DNA from: Segetibacter sp.
GTDB lineage: Bacteria; Bacteroidota; Bacteroidia; Chitinophagales; Chitinophagaceae
Assembly: GCA_028288485.1 (NCBI GenBank)
Contig: JAQBNO010000178.1
Coordinates: 1-37,279 of the forward strand
Direction of reading: 5' to 3'
DNA length: 37,279 nt
The notes beneath the pieces were generated by a model, which saw only the letters and a list, made by a program, of their open reading frames with translations, had not been told where the DNA came from and did no database searches. Each line of letters begins with the position of its first letter. Within the stretch, counting starts at the first letter, position 1. Below, in pieces: positions 16,448 to 24,238 of this stretch. Both the position numbers and the translations under genes were made by a program.

Positions 16448-17443
16448 ATGCAGTTAGAAAAACCTGATTTTGTCGACCTTCTATATCTTCTCGGGGATAA
16501 GTTCAAGACGAAGGTCACCAATCAGCACTTTGCGGTAAACCCTGCTTTTGGTAAGGGTTATTTTTGGGCCGAGAAATTGCCTTCAGGTGTTATTGTCATG
16601 GTTTCAGACACCTGCTTAATCAATAACCTTGAAGTTGAGCGGATGGAAGGGGATAAAAACTATTTCCTTTTACAATTTAATGAAGAGGCTGCAGACGAAA
16701 CTGAGCTAGTGGTAAAAGGTAAACGCAATCACCACGAGTTCCAGTCGTTCATAAAACTCAGCCATACAATGGCTCCCGAAACTTTTGTATTTCCTTCGGA
16801 AAAAAGATTAAGATCGGTAAAATTCTTTTTCAATAAAAATCATCTCTCTTCGCTGCTGGGCAAACAAGCCATCGATGAGGTACTCACTCAGCATTTCCCC
16901 GTCGAGATGAAGAATGATAACCAGGAACCGATAGCAACTGAATACCGGGTAATGCTAGACGACCTGTGGACTGAAAAAATAACTGAACCTTTAAGGCTTA
17001 ATTATATACAAAACCGGGTTTTCTTATTGCTCGAAAAGTATATTGTCAAATTACACGAAAGGAGAGATCTTAAGGGCAAAAAAGTAAAACGAAGCGATGA
17101 CGAAACCTTGCGATTGATGAAAGTAGAAGCACTGCTGGTGAAAAACTTTGCAATGGCGCCGCCTACGATCGAGGAATTATCGCGCATTTCTGCAATGAGC
17201 CCTACCAAGTTAAAAAACGATTTTAAATCATTGTACGGCCTGCCGATTTACGAATATTATCAAAAAAACCGCATGCTGAAAGCAAAATCGCTACTCGTGC
17301 TCGGGAGGTACACGATCAGGGAAATTGGTATACAGGTCGGGTATTCGAATCTCAGTCATTTTGCCAATACTTTTAAGAAAGAATTTGGTTTTTTACCAAG
17401 CGAAATAGCGGCAAAAGACGGCGTATTGGTTTACAGTAAGTAA
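16448..17443 (+). CDS. AraC-family transcriptional regulator (paralog 2)
   Basis: A 331-residue paralog of the preceding gene, with the AraC DNA-binding domain at about 225-325 (LSRISAMSPTKLKNDFKSL and IREIGIQVGYSNLSHFANTF). The N-terminal half keeps equivalent landmarks in the same order (e.g. IQNRVFLLLEKY versus IQNRVMLLLERF) but is otherwise diverged, as expected if the two copies now sense different inputs. ATG start, 50 bases after paralog 1. Confidence 0.92.
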   Translation: MQLEKPDFVDLLYLLGDKFKTKVTNQHFAVNPAFGKGYFWAEKLPSGVIVMVSDTCLINNLEVERMEGDKNYFLLQFNEEAADETELVVKGKRNHHEFQSFIKLSHTMAPETFVFPSEKRLRSVKFFFNKNHLSSLLGKQAIDEVLTQHFPVEMKNDNQEPIATEYRVMLDDLWTEKITEPLRLNYIQNRVFLLLEKYIVKLHERRDLKGKKVKRSDDETLRLMKVEALLVKNFAMAPPTIEELSRISAMSPTKLKNDFKSLYGLPIYEYYQKNRMLKAKSLLVLGRYTIREIGIQVGYSNLSHFANTFKKEFGFLPSEIAAKDGVLVYSK

Positions 17444-17539
17444 CTTTTAAGCATACTTTCTTCGTTACGAAATAGCCGGCAGGGGAGAGGAAATTCAAGG
17501 CGTCTTATACTCTTACGGCTTTCTTTAGCTTGACCTTTA

Positions 17540-17598
17540 TTTTTTTTGTTTCCAGCAGCACCATTTCTATTTGGCCTCGTTGCGTCGCACTCTTTTAC
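17540..17598 (-). repeat. A-tailed ~58-bp intergenic repeat, GCGACGCAACGA type
   Basis: The minus strand reads GTAAAAGAGTGCGACGCAAC, then GAGG, then GGTGCTGCTGGAAAC and eight A residues. It links the two main sequence types: its first 20 bases align with GTACAAGTGAGTGACACAAC and its core with GCGACGCAACGATGACG. It lies between convergent genes. Confidence 0.6.
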
Positions 17599-17703
17599 TG
17601 CAACGGGAATGGCAGCAACTATTGCAACTTTTAAAGCCCTTTCCGAATGCAACGTGGTAATGCTACGGATAATTCAGACAATTCCATTTTTTCCCCTTCT
17701 GCA

Positions 17704-18372
17704 TTAAAAGGAACCGATAGTTAACCTGATACAGGAGCCGTTAGGAGTTAATTGTATCCCGCTTACGTTTGTAGCTACACTTTCTCTACCTGCAATTGAA
17801 AATTTTTGGCTCTTCAAATACCTTTCAATCTGGCGCGCCTTTATTTTATTATTAGCCGCTGCCGTTGTATGTATCTGTATGCAATTGGTACTTGATGGGT
17901 GATTTTCCTTAAACCTTGATATTCTTTTTACCAGTATTTTCAATTCTGCTTGAGTGAAAGGTTTATTAGTATCGGCGTTTTTCTTAACTGCTGCTTTTGA
18001 CGTTTTTATCTTATGTTCTTTCGTCGTTTCGATATTTTTATGCCCTTTTTTTTCTATTTCTATTAAATGAGTTATTTCCGGTACTTCCATTTTTGTTGCT
18101 GCCGTTTCGGGTATTAAGGCAGTAGTTGTATCAGAAGGCATCACCGTTATTTTCAGGGTGTCGACACTTGTTTTGCCCTTTGCGGGTTCACGGGCGTGAT
18201 TTATGGGGGAGTCTGGTGTAGCATGTTCAAAAGATTTTTCTGCAACTTTACTTTCCGGGTTGCCTTTTACGGCAGTATAATTGCTTTTAGCGATCTCAAA
18301 AAAAATGAAACAAAGCCCGGCCATTGCTAACATCCCCGTTATCCATGCAAGCCTAACTACCCATTTAAACAT
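17704..18372 (-). CDS. Membrane-anchored protein of unknown function
   Basis: The frame is open from a GTG at 18429 (241 residues), but the ATG at 18372 gives a more usual N-terminus (222 residues) with a positively charged tip and one transmembrane helix (about 5-27, LAWITGMLAMAGLCFIFFEI). A long low-complexity Lys/Thr/Glu-rich stretch follows, presumably periplasmic. The last 75 residues look folded, with helices (AELKILVKRISRF, ARQIERYLKSQ) and two Cys that could pair. I do not recognise a family. The layout recalls proteins that span the periplasm, but that is only a resemblance. It is convergent with the AraC pair. Confidence 0.65.
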   Translation of the reverse strand: MFKWVVRLAWITGMLAMAGLCFIFFEIAKSNYTAVKGNPESKVAEKSFEHATPDSPINHAREPAKGKTSVDTLKITVMPSDTTTALIPETAATKMEVPEITHLIEIEKKGHKNIETTKEHKIKTSKAAVKKNADTNKPFTQAELKILVKRISRFKENHPSSTNCIQIHTTAAANNKIKARQIERYLKSQKFSIAGRESVATNVSGIQLTPNGSCIRLTIGSF

Positions 18373-18588
18373 GTGAAGAAAGTTGATAGGGATAAAGGTA
18401 AGGGTTCTCCCAAAAAGGGAAATAGACACTTAAACAGAAGTGTTGAATTTAACAATCATCTGTGAAGTTTCAATAATGTACAGGTTCTTCGATGTATTAA
18501 CAGCGAGTTCGTTTGTATTAGCTTAACCGGTACTGGATATTCTACTGCCGGGCGCAATGTTTGCTATTATTCCACAAATCCCTTTTTT

Positions 18589-19344
18589 ATGGAGTGGTTA
18601 ATACCTTTAATAACTTTAGTGCTTCTCGAAATTGTGCTTGGCCTCGATAACGTAATTTTCATTTCAATTGTAGCAGGCCGACTTCCTGTTCACCAGCAGC
18701 AGAAAGCAAGGAGACTGGGACTAATACTTGCTATGCTTTTACGCCTGGGATTGTTAGGAATAATTTCCCTCATTTTAAAACTGGAAGGAGATCTGTTTAC
18801 AGTTTTTGAAATTGGAATTTCGGGAAAAGATTTAATTCTAATAACGGGCGGCTTATTCCTGATCTATAAAAGTTCAAGTGAAATTCACCATAAAATGGAA
18901 GGGGAGGACGGGGATACATTAAAGGATATAAAAGTCACTTCCTTCAGCAGCGTAATTGTACAAATTCTTATCCTTGACCTTGTTTTTTCTATTGATTCTA
19001 TTATTACGGCTGTTGGTATGGTCAACGAGCTTTGGATTATGTATACTGCCGTTATCATTTCTGTTGGAATAATGTTATTTGCTTCCGGACCGATCAGCAA
19101 ATTTGTTAATAAACATCCTGCTTTTAAAATGCTAGCACTCAGCTTTTTATTATTAATAGGCGTTTCTCTAATAGGAGAGGGAATGGGCTTCCATATACCA
19201 AAAGGATATATTTATTTTTCAATGGGTTTTGCTTTGTTAGTGGATGTGCTGCAGATGAAGACAACTAAAACTCCATCTAAGCCTGTTCAAACCAAAGAAC
19301 ATTATTTCCCGGAAGAGATTGAGGGTAAACCTGAGGTAAAATAA
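18589..19344 (+). CDS. TerC-family integral membrane protein
   Basis: A 251-residue polytopic membrane protein with the TerC signature: the acidic motifs VLGLDNVIF (about 17-25) and DLVFSIDSIITAVG (about 128-141) lie within hydrophobic helices and are typical metal-binding positions. About seven helices are visible. Members export metal ions such as Mn(II) or support membrane protein homeostasis. ATG start; the upstream 216 bases show no clear manganese riboswitch. It is divergent from the unknown membrane-anchored protein. Confidence 0.9.
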   Translation: MEWLIPLITLVLLEIVLGLDNVIFISIVAGRLPVHQQQKARRLGLILAMLLRLGLLGIISLILKLEGDLFTVFEIGISGKDLILITGGLFLIYKSSSEIHHKMEGEDGDTLKDIKVTSFSSVIVQILILDLVFSIDSIITAVGMVNELWIMYTAVIISVGIMLFASGPISKFVNKHPAFKMLALSFLLLIGVSLIGEGMGFHIPKGYIYFSMGFALLVDVLQMKTTKTPSKPVQTKEHYFPEEIEGKPEVK

Positions 19345-19410
19345 TTACAAGCAGAGTTCGCTGCCATGAAAAGATCCGGTATCGCGATTTATCGGGAAGT
19401 GACATTACCA

Positions 19411-19468
19411 AACGGATTCATGCGGACAACAGGCGTTGTTGTGAGAAACAAATGCCGGCGACGAAAAA
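19411..19468 (+). repeat. Diverged A-tailed intergenic repeat, CCGGCGACGAAAAAT type
   Basis: It carries ACAAC at the position expected for the family and CAAATGCCGGCGACGAAAAA at the end, giving a 58-base unit. The 3' half matches 6107-6135. Confidence 0.45.
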
Positions 19469-19582
19469 TATAAACTAGCGTCATGTCAAACGTCAAAGGT
19501 CAAAATGAGAAGGTCGTTTTTTCCTTTGACGTTTCGCTGGGCAACAATTTTAAGTTGACCCGGTACTACAAACTGGCTAAAT

Positions 19583-19618
19583 AAAAAAAGTCCCACAATC
19601 AGCAGCGGGACTTTTTTT
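19583..19618 (-). terminator. Bidirectional rho-independent terminator
   Basis: AAAAAAAGTCCC (19583-19594) and GGGACTTTTTTT (19607-19618) form a 12-bp stem around a 12-base loop. It has T-tracts in both directions and can end both the protease gene and the TerC gene. Confidence 0.8.
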
Positions 19619-19647
19619 ATATATATAAAATATTACAGAGAGAAATG

Positions 19648-20760
19648 TTACCTCGTAAAGCTTCTTACCATAAATACGCAATCTTCTATTTGCTTAACCT
19701 GTTGAACCCTGTCCATTCCTTTCATTTTTGAAATTGAAGGTGCTTTTAATTTGTTATAAGAGGTATCTTCTTTTTTGAGTTCTTCGATTGCCTGGTAAAC
19801 GTTTCTTGAATTAAGGGCAAAAACAACTCCGTCGGCTTTAGTTTCCCTCGTGCTTAAAATGCCGATTACCTCTCCGTTGTGGTTAAAAACGGGTCCGCCA
19901 CTATTTCCCGGATTGGCACTAACTGCGATCTGGCAACTCATTGTATCGCCCTTGAAGCCGGTTTTAGCACTCATATAACCTTCGTTATATACAATTTCGT
20001 CGCGGGGATAACCAAGAGTGAAAATCTGTTCGCCCAAATCAGCAGAACTTTTACGAATGCTGTAAGGCAGGGCAGTTATAGGTTTATAGTCTTCATCGTC
20101 GATTTTTAGAATAGCAAGGTCTTTCTCGTTATCAACATGCACGATGATTGCTTTAAATTCCTGACCTTTATTGTTTTGAACAAGAATGGTAGAAGAACCG
20201 GCAACAACATGGGCATTGGTCACGAGGTATCCTTTACCGTCGATAAGAAAACTGGAACCTCCGTTTAAAGCTACTTCGTTTATGGGTGCTTTTGACGATT
20301 TTATCACGGCGTTTAACTTGTTGCCCTGTACCCGCACGTTTTGCATAACCTGGTCGATTTTACGGTTTAGCTGTACGATCTGGGTTTGATTAGATGAAGG
20401 AGAAAAGTACGTAACAAGGCCACTAATAACTAAAGCGGTAACACCGGCAATTGACGCTGCGATCCCGGTAACCCTTCTGTATTTGTTCCAGAATTGAATA
20501 ACTTTCCCCCTGGGTGTCACCGCATTCTCACTTATTTCACCAGCTTCTTCTAACTGCTTGTGCACCTCATGCAACTGGTGTTTAAACTCGCGGTTGTAAC
20601 CGTAAGCATCGATCTGGTGAAGAAACATACTATGTTCCACCACCATTTGGTCTACCTCAGGAACATCTTTACGGAGTTGTTCAAAGCGCGCCTTTTCAAC
20701 GTCGCTTAGGTCTCCTTTAAAGTATCGTTCGGTGGTGTCTAATAATAAAATGTCGTCCAT
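19648..20760 (-). CDS. Membrane-tethered HtrA-like serine protease with anti-sigma-like N-terminus
   Basis: A 370-residue protein starting at the ATG at 20760 (a GTG lies immediately before it). Residues 1-90 are hydrophilic and helical, of the kind found in cytoplasmic anti-sigma domains (YFKGDLSDVEKARFEQL). One transmembrane helix (about 99-119) follows, a short coiled coil, then a trypsin-fold protease with H184 (TNAHVV), D214 (NEKDLAIL) and S287 (NPGNSGGP). No PDZ domain follows. It begins 3 bases after the sigma-factor gene. The arrangement suggests that the N-terminus holds the sigma factor while the protease domain works in the periplasm. Anti-sigma function is inferred; the protease is clear. 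Confidence 0.88.
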   Translation of the reverse strand: MDDILLLDTTERYFKGDLSDVEKARFEQLRKDVPEVDQMVVEHSMFLHQIDAYGYNREFKHQLHEVHKQLEEAGEISENAVTPRGKVIQFWNKYRRVTGIAASIAGVTALVISGLVTYFSPSSNQTQIVQLNRKIDQVMQNVRVQGNKLNAVIKSSKAPINEVALNGGSSFLIDGKGYLVTNAHVVAGSSTILVQNNKGQEFKAIIVHVDNEKDLAILKIDDEDYKPITALPYSIRKSSADLGEQIFTLGYPRDEIVYNEGYMSAKTGFKGDTMSCQIAVSANPGNSGGPVFNHNGEVIGILSTRETKADGVVFALNSRNVYQAIEELKKEDTSYNKLKAPSISKMKGMDRVQQVKQIEDCVFMVRSFTR

Positions 20761-20763
20761 CAC

Positions 20764-21330
20764 TTATTCTCCTATATTATATTGCGAAAAAAATAATTTT
20801 TTTAATCTCATCAGACATTTGTATTTCTGGTTTTTGGCATTATCGGCATTTGTGTAACCAAATGAAGCGGCAATATCAGTCATGTCTTTCTTTTCGAGGT
20901 AATAGGCTTCAAGTAAACTTTTGCAAGGTTCACCAAGGCTTCCTAAAGCCCTTTCCATGATGGCAAAATCCGCATTTCGCTTTTGCTGGAAATCTATGTC
21001 TTCTTCAACTGAAACAGTTTCTTCGAGGCTTTCTACCGGTGTCGTAAAGCGGTTAAGATATTGGAGCCGCTTCAACCACAACCTCCTGCAAATGCTATAA
21101 ACGTATGTTTTAATCTGGCAGGTTAATACAAATGATTCCAATTTTGCATTTTCATAAAGCACAATCATTGCTTCCTGAAAGATATCCCTCGCATCGTCAT
21201 AAGTTCCATTGTTATTTAATACAAACGATTGAACCATTGTAAAGTTGTTCTTATAAATCGTTTCAATGGCCTTTGCGTCATTTTTTGCCAGTCCTTTCAA
21301 TAATACCTGTTCGTTGAATTCGGCTTTCAC
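20764..21330 (-). CDS. ECF-type RNA polymerase sigma factor
   Basis: A sigma-70 family protein of the extracytoplasmic-function class. Region 2 is visible as YDDARDIFQEAMIVLYENA and region 4 as CKSLLEAYYLEKKDMTDIA with the following helix (NAKNQKYKCLMRLKKLF). I choose GTG at 21330 (188 residues, starting at KAEFNEQ) because the longer frame needs a TTG at 21372 and its extra residues are not typical of the family; no ATG is available. It is the first gene of a two-gene unit with the tethered protease. Confidence 0.88.
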   Translation of the reverse strand: MKAEFNEQVLLKGLAKNDAKAIETIYKNNFTMVQSFVLNNNGTYDDARDIFQEAMIVLYENAKLESFVLTCQIKTYVYSICRRLWLKRLQYLNRFTTPVESLEETVSVEEDIDFQQKRNADFAIMERALGSLGEPCKSLLEAYYLEKKDMTDIAASFGYTNADNAKNQKYKCLMRLKKLFFSQYNIGE

Positions 21331-21523
21331 AGATGTGTATTTAATACCATTATAATGATAAAAGTAACCCAAGATGAATTCATAATGTTTTTTTAAGAAA
21401 TTCTGCCTTGTTTTAGCCTTTTATCCCAGTTCTTTAAACGTTGAAATTGCTAGATGGAGTATCTGAAATTGGTAATGGAGATGTAGAGTTTAAGATAGCG
21501 CGGGTGAGATGCAATGAACTAAT

Positions 21524-21581
21524 AAAAAAAATGTATGTAAGGGAGTACGTTTTTCAACATAAAGATCTCCGTTGCATACAT
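21524..21581 (-). terminator. Terminator of the DinB-like gene
   Basis: Arms ATGTATGTAAGGGAG (21531-21545) and CTCCGTTGCATACAT (21567-21581) form a 15-bp stem with two mismatches and a 21-base loop. On the minus strand the stem is followed by seven T residues. It lies 38 bases beyond the dinB-like stop codon. Confidence 0.65.
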
Positions 21582-21618
21582 ACCTGATAAAAAGCTGGTT
21601 ACTTAAGTGCTATACCGA

Positions 21619-22116
21619 TTAGAAATTCATTTCGTCGGCACTTGGCCCGTAACTGCCGGGGATAGGGATATTTAACAGTCGCAAATAAACGCCTAATTGC
21701 GCCCTGTGGTGTATGGTTTGGGCAAGGGAGTGTCGTATTACCTCGTACTTGGTAAACACCGTCAGTATTTGATCACCATTTCGTAAGGTCCATTCAGGTA
21801 AAAGGTCATTTTCAGAAGCTGCACTTAGAGTTTCCTTGCCGTCTGCCAATGATTTTTCAAAGATTTCAAGTAAGTTGGCGTTACTGGCAATTGGAGTAGG
21901 AGTGTAGTCCATTGTTGCAAAGTCGAGTTCGGATGTTGTTAGTGCCATCTTCACCCAGGAAGGCAATTCTGCTATATGTACCGTTAACTGCTGCATGGTC
22001 ATGCTTTTTTCGTGAGGTTTCCAGTCGAATTTCTCGTCAGGTACCCGTTGAAGCATTTTTCTTGTAGTGGCAGCTTCCTGCTCCATCTCTTTCATTAATA
22101 ATGGAATGATTTGCAT
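21619..22116 (-). CDS. DinB-superfamily protein
   Basis: A four-helix DinB/YfiT-type protein. The metal-ligand histidines are visible in QLTVHIAELP (first helix pair) and in RHSLAQTIHHRAQLGVYLRLL near the C-terminus. I place the start at the ATG at 22116 (165 residues, MQIIPLLMKE) because family members start close to this helix; an in-frame ATG at 22149 would add 11 residues. Members include thiol S-transferases and damage-induced proteins of unknown function, so the precise reaction cannot be assigned. It has its own terminator. Confidence 0.85.
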   Translation of the reverse strand: MQIIPLLMKEMEQEAATTRKMLQRVPDEKFDWKPHEKSMTMQQLTVHIAELPSWVKMALTTSELDFATMDYTPTPIASNANLLEIFEKSLADGKETLSAASENDLLPEWTLRNGDQILTVFTKYEVIRHSLAQTIHHRAQLGVYLRLLNIPIPGSYGPSADEMNF

Positions 22117-22277
22117 AGCGAGGTTTTTATTTTCACAAAGGAAAGCCATAGCAATGAAAATGGAAAGATGCGTAAAGAGCGAAATAATAATAATGTGATT
22201 TTCGCAAATTGTGGAAACAGTTGCTTACACCTGGAAGTTCCTAAGTTTAATAGTTAAGAGCAAAAGAATCAACATAA

Positions 22278-22311
22278 AAACAAAGCGCCTGGAAAACCAG
22301 GCGCTTTGTTT
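22278..22311. terminator. Bidirectional rho-independent terminator
   Basis: A perfect 15-bp stem ACAAAGCGCCTGG / CCAGGCGCTTTGT (core shown) around an AAAA loop, flanked by A- and T-rich sequence. It begins 9 bases after the stop codon of the small disordered protein gene. Confidence 0.88.
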
Positions 22312-22319
22312 ACCGAGGA

Positions 22320-22508
22320 TTAAATGCTGTTCTCCTGTTTTTTCGTGGTATTGTGGGCCGCACCACCGGACTCATCTTTAGTATGCTTCCCCGTATTCTT
22401 TTTACTTACACTTGTAGCACCCTTTTGGTGACTTTGCTGGCTTTCTCCTTTATTTTTTGTTTTGGTGCCATCGTTACCCTGGCTGCCGCTATGGTCTTTG
22501 TTGCTCAT
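22320..22508 (-). CDS. Small disordered hydrophilic protein
   Basis: A 62-residue protein composed mostly of Lys, Gly, Ser, Thr, Asn, Gln and His, with almost no hydrophobic residues, no signal peptide and no membrane helix. It is likely to be intrinsically disordered. Support for a real gene: an ATG start, a matching promoter element (TTG-N19-TAAATTTT, 22557-22528) and a strong terminator placed directly after the stop. Its composition recalls stress-induced hydrophilic proteins, but I cannot name a family. Confidence 0.65.
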   Translation of the reverse strand: MSNKDHSGSQGNDGTKTKNKGESQQSHQKGATSVSKKNTGKHTKDESGGAAHNTTKKQENSI

Positions 22509-22527
22509 GATATTTGTTTTTATGATG

Positions 22528-22557
22528 AAAATTTAAGAAAGACTTATTGTTCTACAA
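22528..22557 (-). promoter_or_regulatory. Candidate promoter of the small disordered protein
   Basis: On the minus strand TTG (22557-22555) is followed after 19 bases by TAAATTTT (22535-22528), a one-base departure from TAnnTTTG. The element ends about 20 bases before the ATG. Confidence 0.4.
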
Positions 22558-22583
22558 CCGAAAGGTCGAATAGGATAAACACG

Positions 22584-22641
22584 GTACAAGTGAGTGACAC
22601 AACGGTGCCGATAGTAGTACTTAAGCTTGTTACAAAAAAAA
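22584..22641 (+). repeat. A-tailed ~58-bp intergenic repeat, GTACAAG type
   Basis: It begins GTACAAGTGAGTGACACAAC, then CGGTGCCG, and ends TTAAGCTTGTTACAAAAAAA. It lies between the disordered-protein gene and the dehydrogenase gene. Confidence 0.75.
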
Positions 22642-22676
22642 GTAACGGTACATCGGTTATTTCATAACAAAGACTT

Positions 22677-23480
22677 TTATTGCCCCTTGTCGCTCGGCTC
22701 CATTTGCTTTTCCACCATTTTTGCTGCAACGTTATCCGGTAATATATCTGCCATCCCAACCTGTATTTTGTTTTTTAATCCTGAAATCACTGACGCATCG
22801 CCGCTCATCAAGGCCTCGTAACCGTCTTTTGCCACTTTTGCCGGATCGCTCAGGCTTCCTTCCTGTACCATTGTTGTATTTTCCATGCCTGCTTTGCGAA
22901 AGAAGTCAGTGTCTGTTGGGCCAGGCAATAACGCGGTAATAGTTACACCGGTATCTTTCAACTCGTTCACCAGCGCGTCGGTGTGAGATACAATAAAGGC
23001 TTTGGTAGCGTGGTAAACAGACGTCAGGGGACCCGGCAACTTTCCCCCTATCGACGCCACCTGTAAAATTTTACCGCTGTTGCGCGCCACCATCTCTTTT
23101 AAGAACAATTTGGTTAAAACGAGGTAAGTCACGATGTTAAGTTGTACCATTTCAAGCTCTCTTTGTATATCTGTTTCCACAAATTGGCCGTATTGCCCTT
23201 GTGCGGCATTGTTCACCAGCACATCTACCTGTATACCTTTTGCTTTTATCTCGTCATATAAATCAAATCCACTGTTGTTTATCGACAGGTCCTTTGCTAT
23301 GGTAACTACCTCAGTTTGGTACTGGCTGTAAAACTCCGATGCTTTACTGTCGAGTTCTGTTTGATTACGTGCGACTATCACCAGCTTATAGCCATCTTTA
23401 GCAAACAGCTTTGCCAATTCGTATCCAATGCCACTTGTAGCACCTGTTATAACTGCATATCGTTCGTTTATACTTGCCAT
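22677..23480 (-). CDS. Short-chain dehydrogenase/reductase (SDR)
   Basis: A 267-residue classical SDR. The Rossmann nucleotide-binding motif TGATSGIG is at about 13-20, NNAA at about 90, the catalytic Ser in QVASIGGKL and the Tyr/Lys pair in SVYHATKAF. The RNQ after the second strand suggests NADP(H) preference. Family members reduce or oxidise alcohols and ketones; the substrate cannot be predicted here. ATG start, single-gene unit as far as can be seen. Confidence 0.9.
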   Translation of the reverse strand: MASINERYAVITGATSGIGYELAKLFAKDGYKLVIVARNQTELDSKASEFYSQYQTEVVTIAKDLSINNSGFDLYDEIKAKGIQVDVLVNNAAQGQYGQFVETDIQRELEMVQLNIVTYLVLTKLFLKEMVARNSGKILQVASIGGKLPGPLTSVYHATKAFIVSHTDALVNELKDTGVTITALLPGPTDTDFFRKAGMENTTMVQEGSLSDPAKVAKDGYEALMSGDASVISGLKNKIQVGMADILPDNVAAKMVEKQMEPSDKGQ

Positions 23481-23663
23481 AATGCCTGCTTTTAATAATA
23501 GCGAATGGAATAATAAATAGAAAGATTATGCCATAAATGGAAGTGCTTCCTTTGCTCCCTCGTTAGCCAACCTCATTAACAGGATTATGAACGGGCAGAC
23601 GGCAGGCAGCGGTTGCTTTATGTGTGTTCGACGTAAATAATAAGTTGCGAGCACTGCAGAAAC

Positions 23664-24040
23664 TCAGTTAATGTCGTGTCCTTCTTCCAGCTTTATAACC
23701 TCTTCAACAAACTTTTTATTTGGTTGATCAGGAGCAAGAGGCAAAGCGAGCCTGGCATTTTTGACGGCGTTTTTATGAGCTGCATTGGGCGGATAACCTC
23801 TCATTAATCCAGCTAATGTTGTAAATCGTTTGGGTTCTTCTGGAAATTCATTTTAAATACCTCCAGTTCTTCCCTGGCCTTTTTCTGCTGAGGCAATGAT
23901 CGTGCATAGGCATGCAGCTCCTGTAGATCTGCAAGAGGCAAAGCTGCGTTCATAATTGCATCTGCTTCCGCCGTACGGCCTAACTTATTTAAAATTTGTC
24001 GACCTGTTTGAATTGGTTGAGTTTTCTTTGGTACCGGCAT
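23664..24040 (-). pseudogene. Truncated, frameshifted TPR-like C-terminal remnant (long DUF2911-type)
   Basis: A frame from 24040 to 23813 encodes 75 residues containing LNKLGRTAEADAIMNAALPL and LEVFKMNFQKNP, then stops. The next frame immediately continues with TLAGLMRGYPPNAAH, ALPLAPDQPNKKFVEEVIK and LEEGHDIN, ending at 23664. Adding one T to the run at 23823-23825 (plus-strand A residues) rejoins the two as one protein ending. From memory this resembles the TPR-like tail of long DUF2911 proteins in Chitinophagaceae. The N-terminal domain is missing, and the apparent ATG belongs to an intergenic repeat (24022-24079). So both a 5' truncation and a frameshift are visible. Confidence 0.7.
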
Positions 24041-24079
24041 TCATTTGCATGGCGTCATCGTTGCGTCGCAATTCGTTCG
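24022..24079 (-). repeat. A-tailed ~58-bp intergenic repeat, CAACGATGACG type
   Basis: The minus strand reads GCGACGCAACGATGACG, then 21 bases ending AATGCCGGTACC, then AAAGAAAA. It matches copy 1 (1120-1178) base for base in the core. Its ATGCCGG provides the apparent start codon of the neighbouring gene remnant. Confidence 0.65.
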
Positions 24080-24238
24080 TCGGCAATACTATCAGGAGCT
24101 GCAGGCTTGTCTTTTAGTCACCCTGAAATCCCCATTTTATTACAGTTGGCTGAAGTTTAGTTGAGGCATAGTGCTACTCTTCGGGGTGCCGGTTATTTTG
24201 GAAGTTATTAAAATCTTAAATGCGGCGGACCTCGATCT

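Larger units (their letters stand above)
19345..19647. other. Convergent intergenic region with repeats and a terminator
   Basis: This 303-base region holds an A-tailed repeat (19411-19468), an inverted pair AACGTCAAAGG / CCTTTGACGTTTC (about 19488-19535) and a terminator (19583-19618). No gene is seen. Confidence 0.55.

Noticed and set aside
17431-17652. 73-codon frame on the minus strand after the AraC pair
   Set aside because: It runs through an intergenic repeat and has no domain, promoter or sensible composition.
18430-18588. A manganese (yybP-ykoY) riboswitch upstream of the TerC gene
   Set aside because: I see neither the paired conserved stems nor a terminator in this leader.
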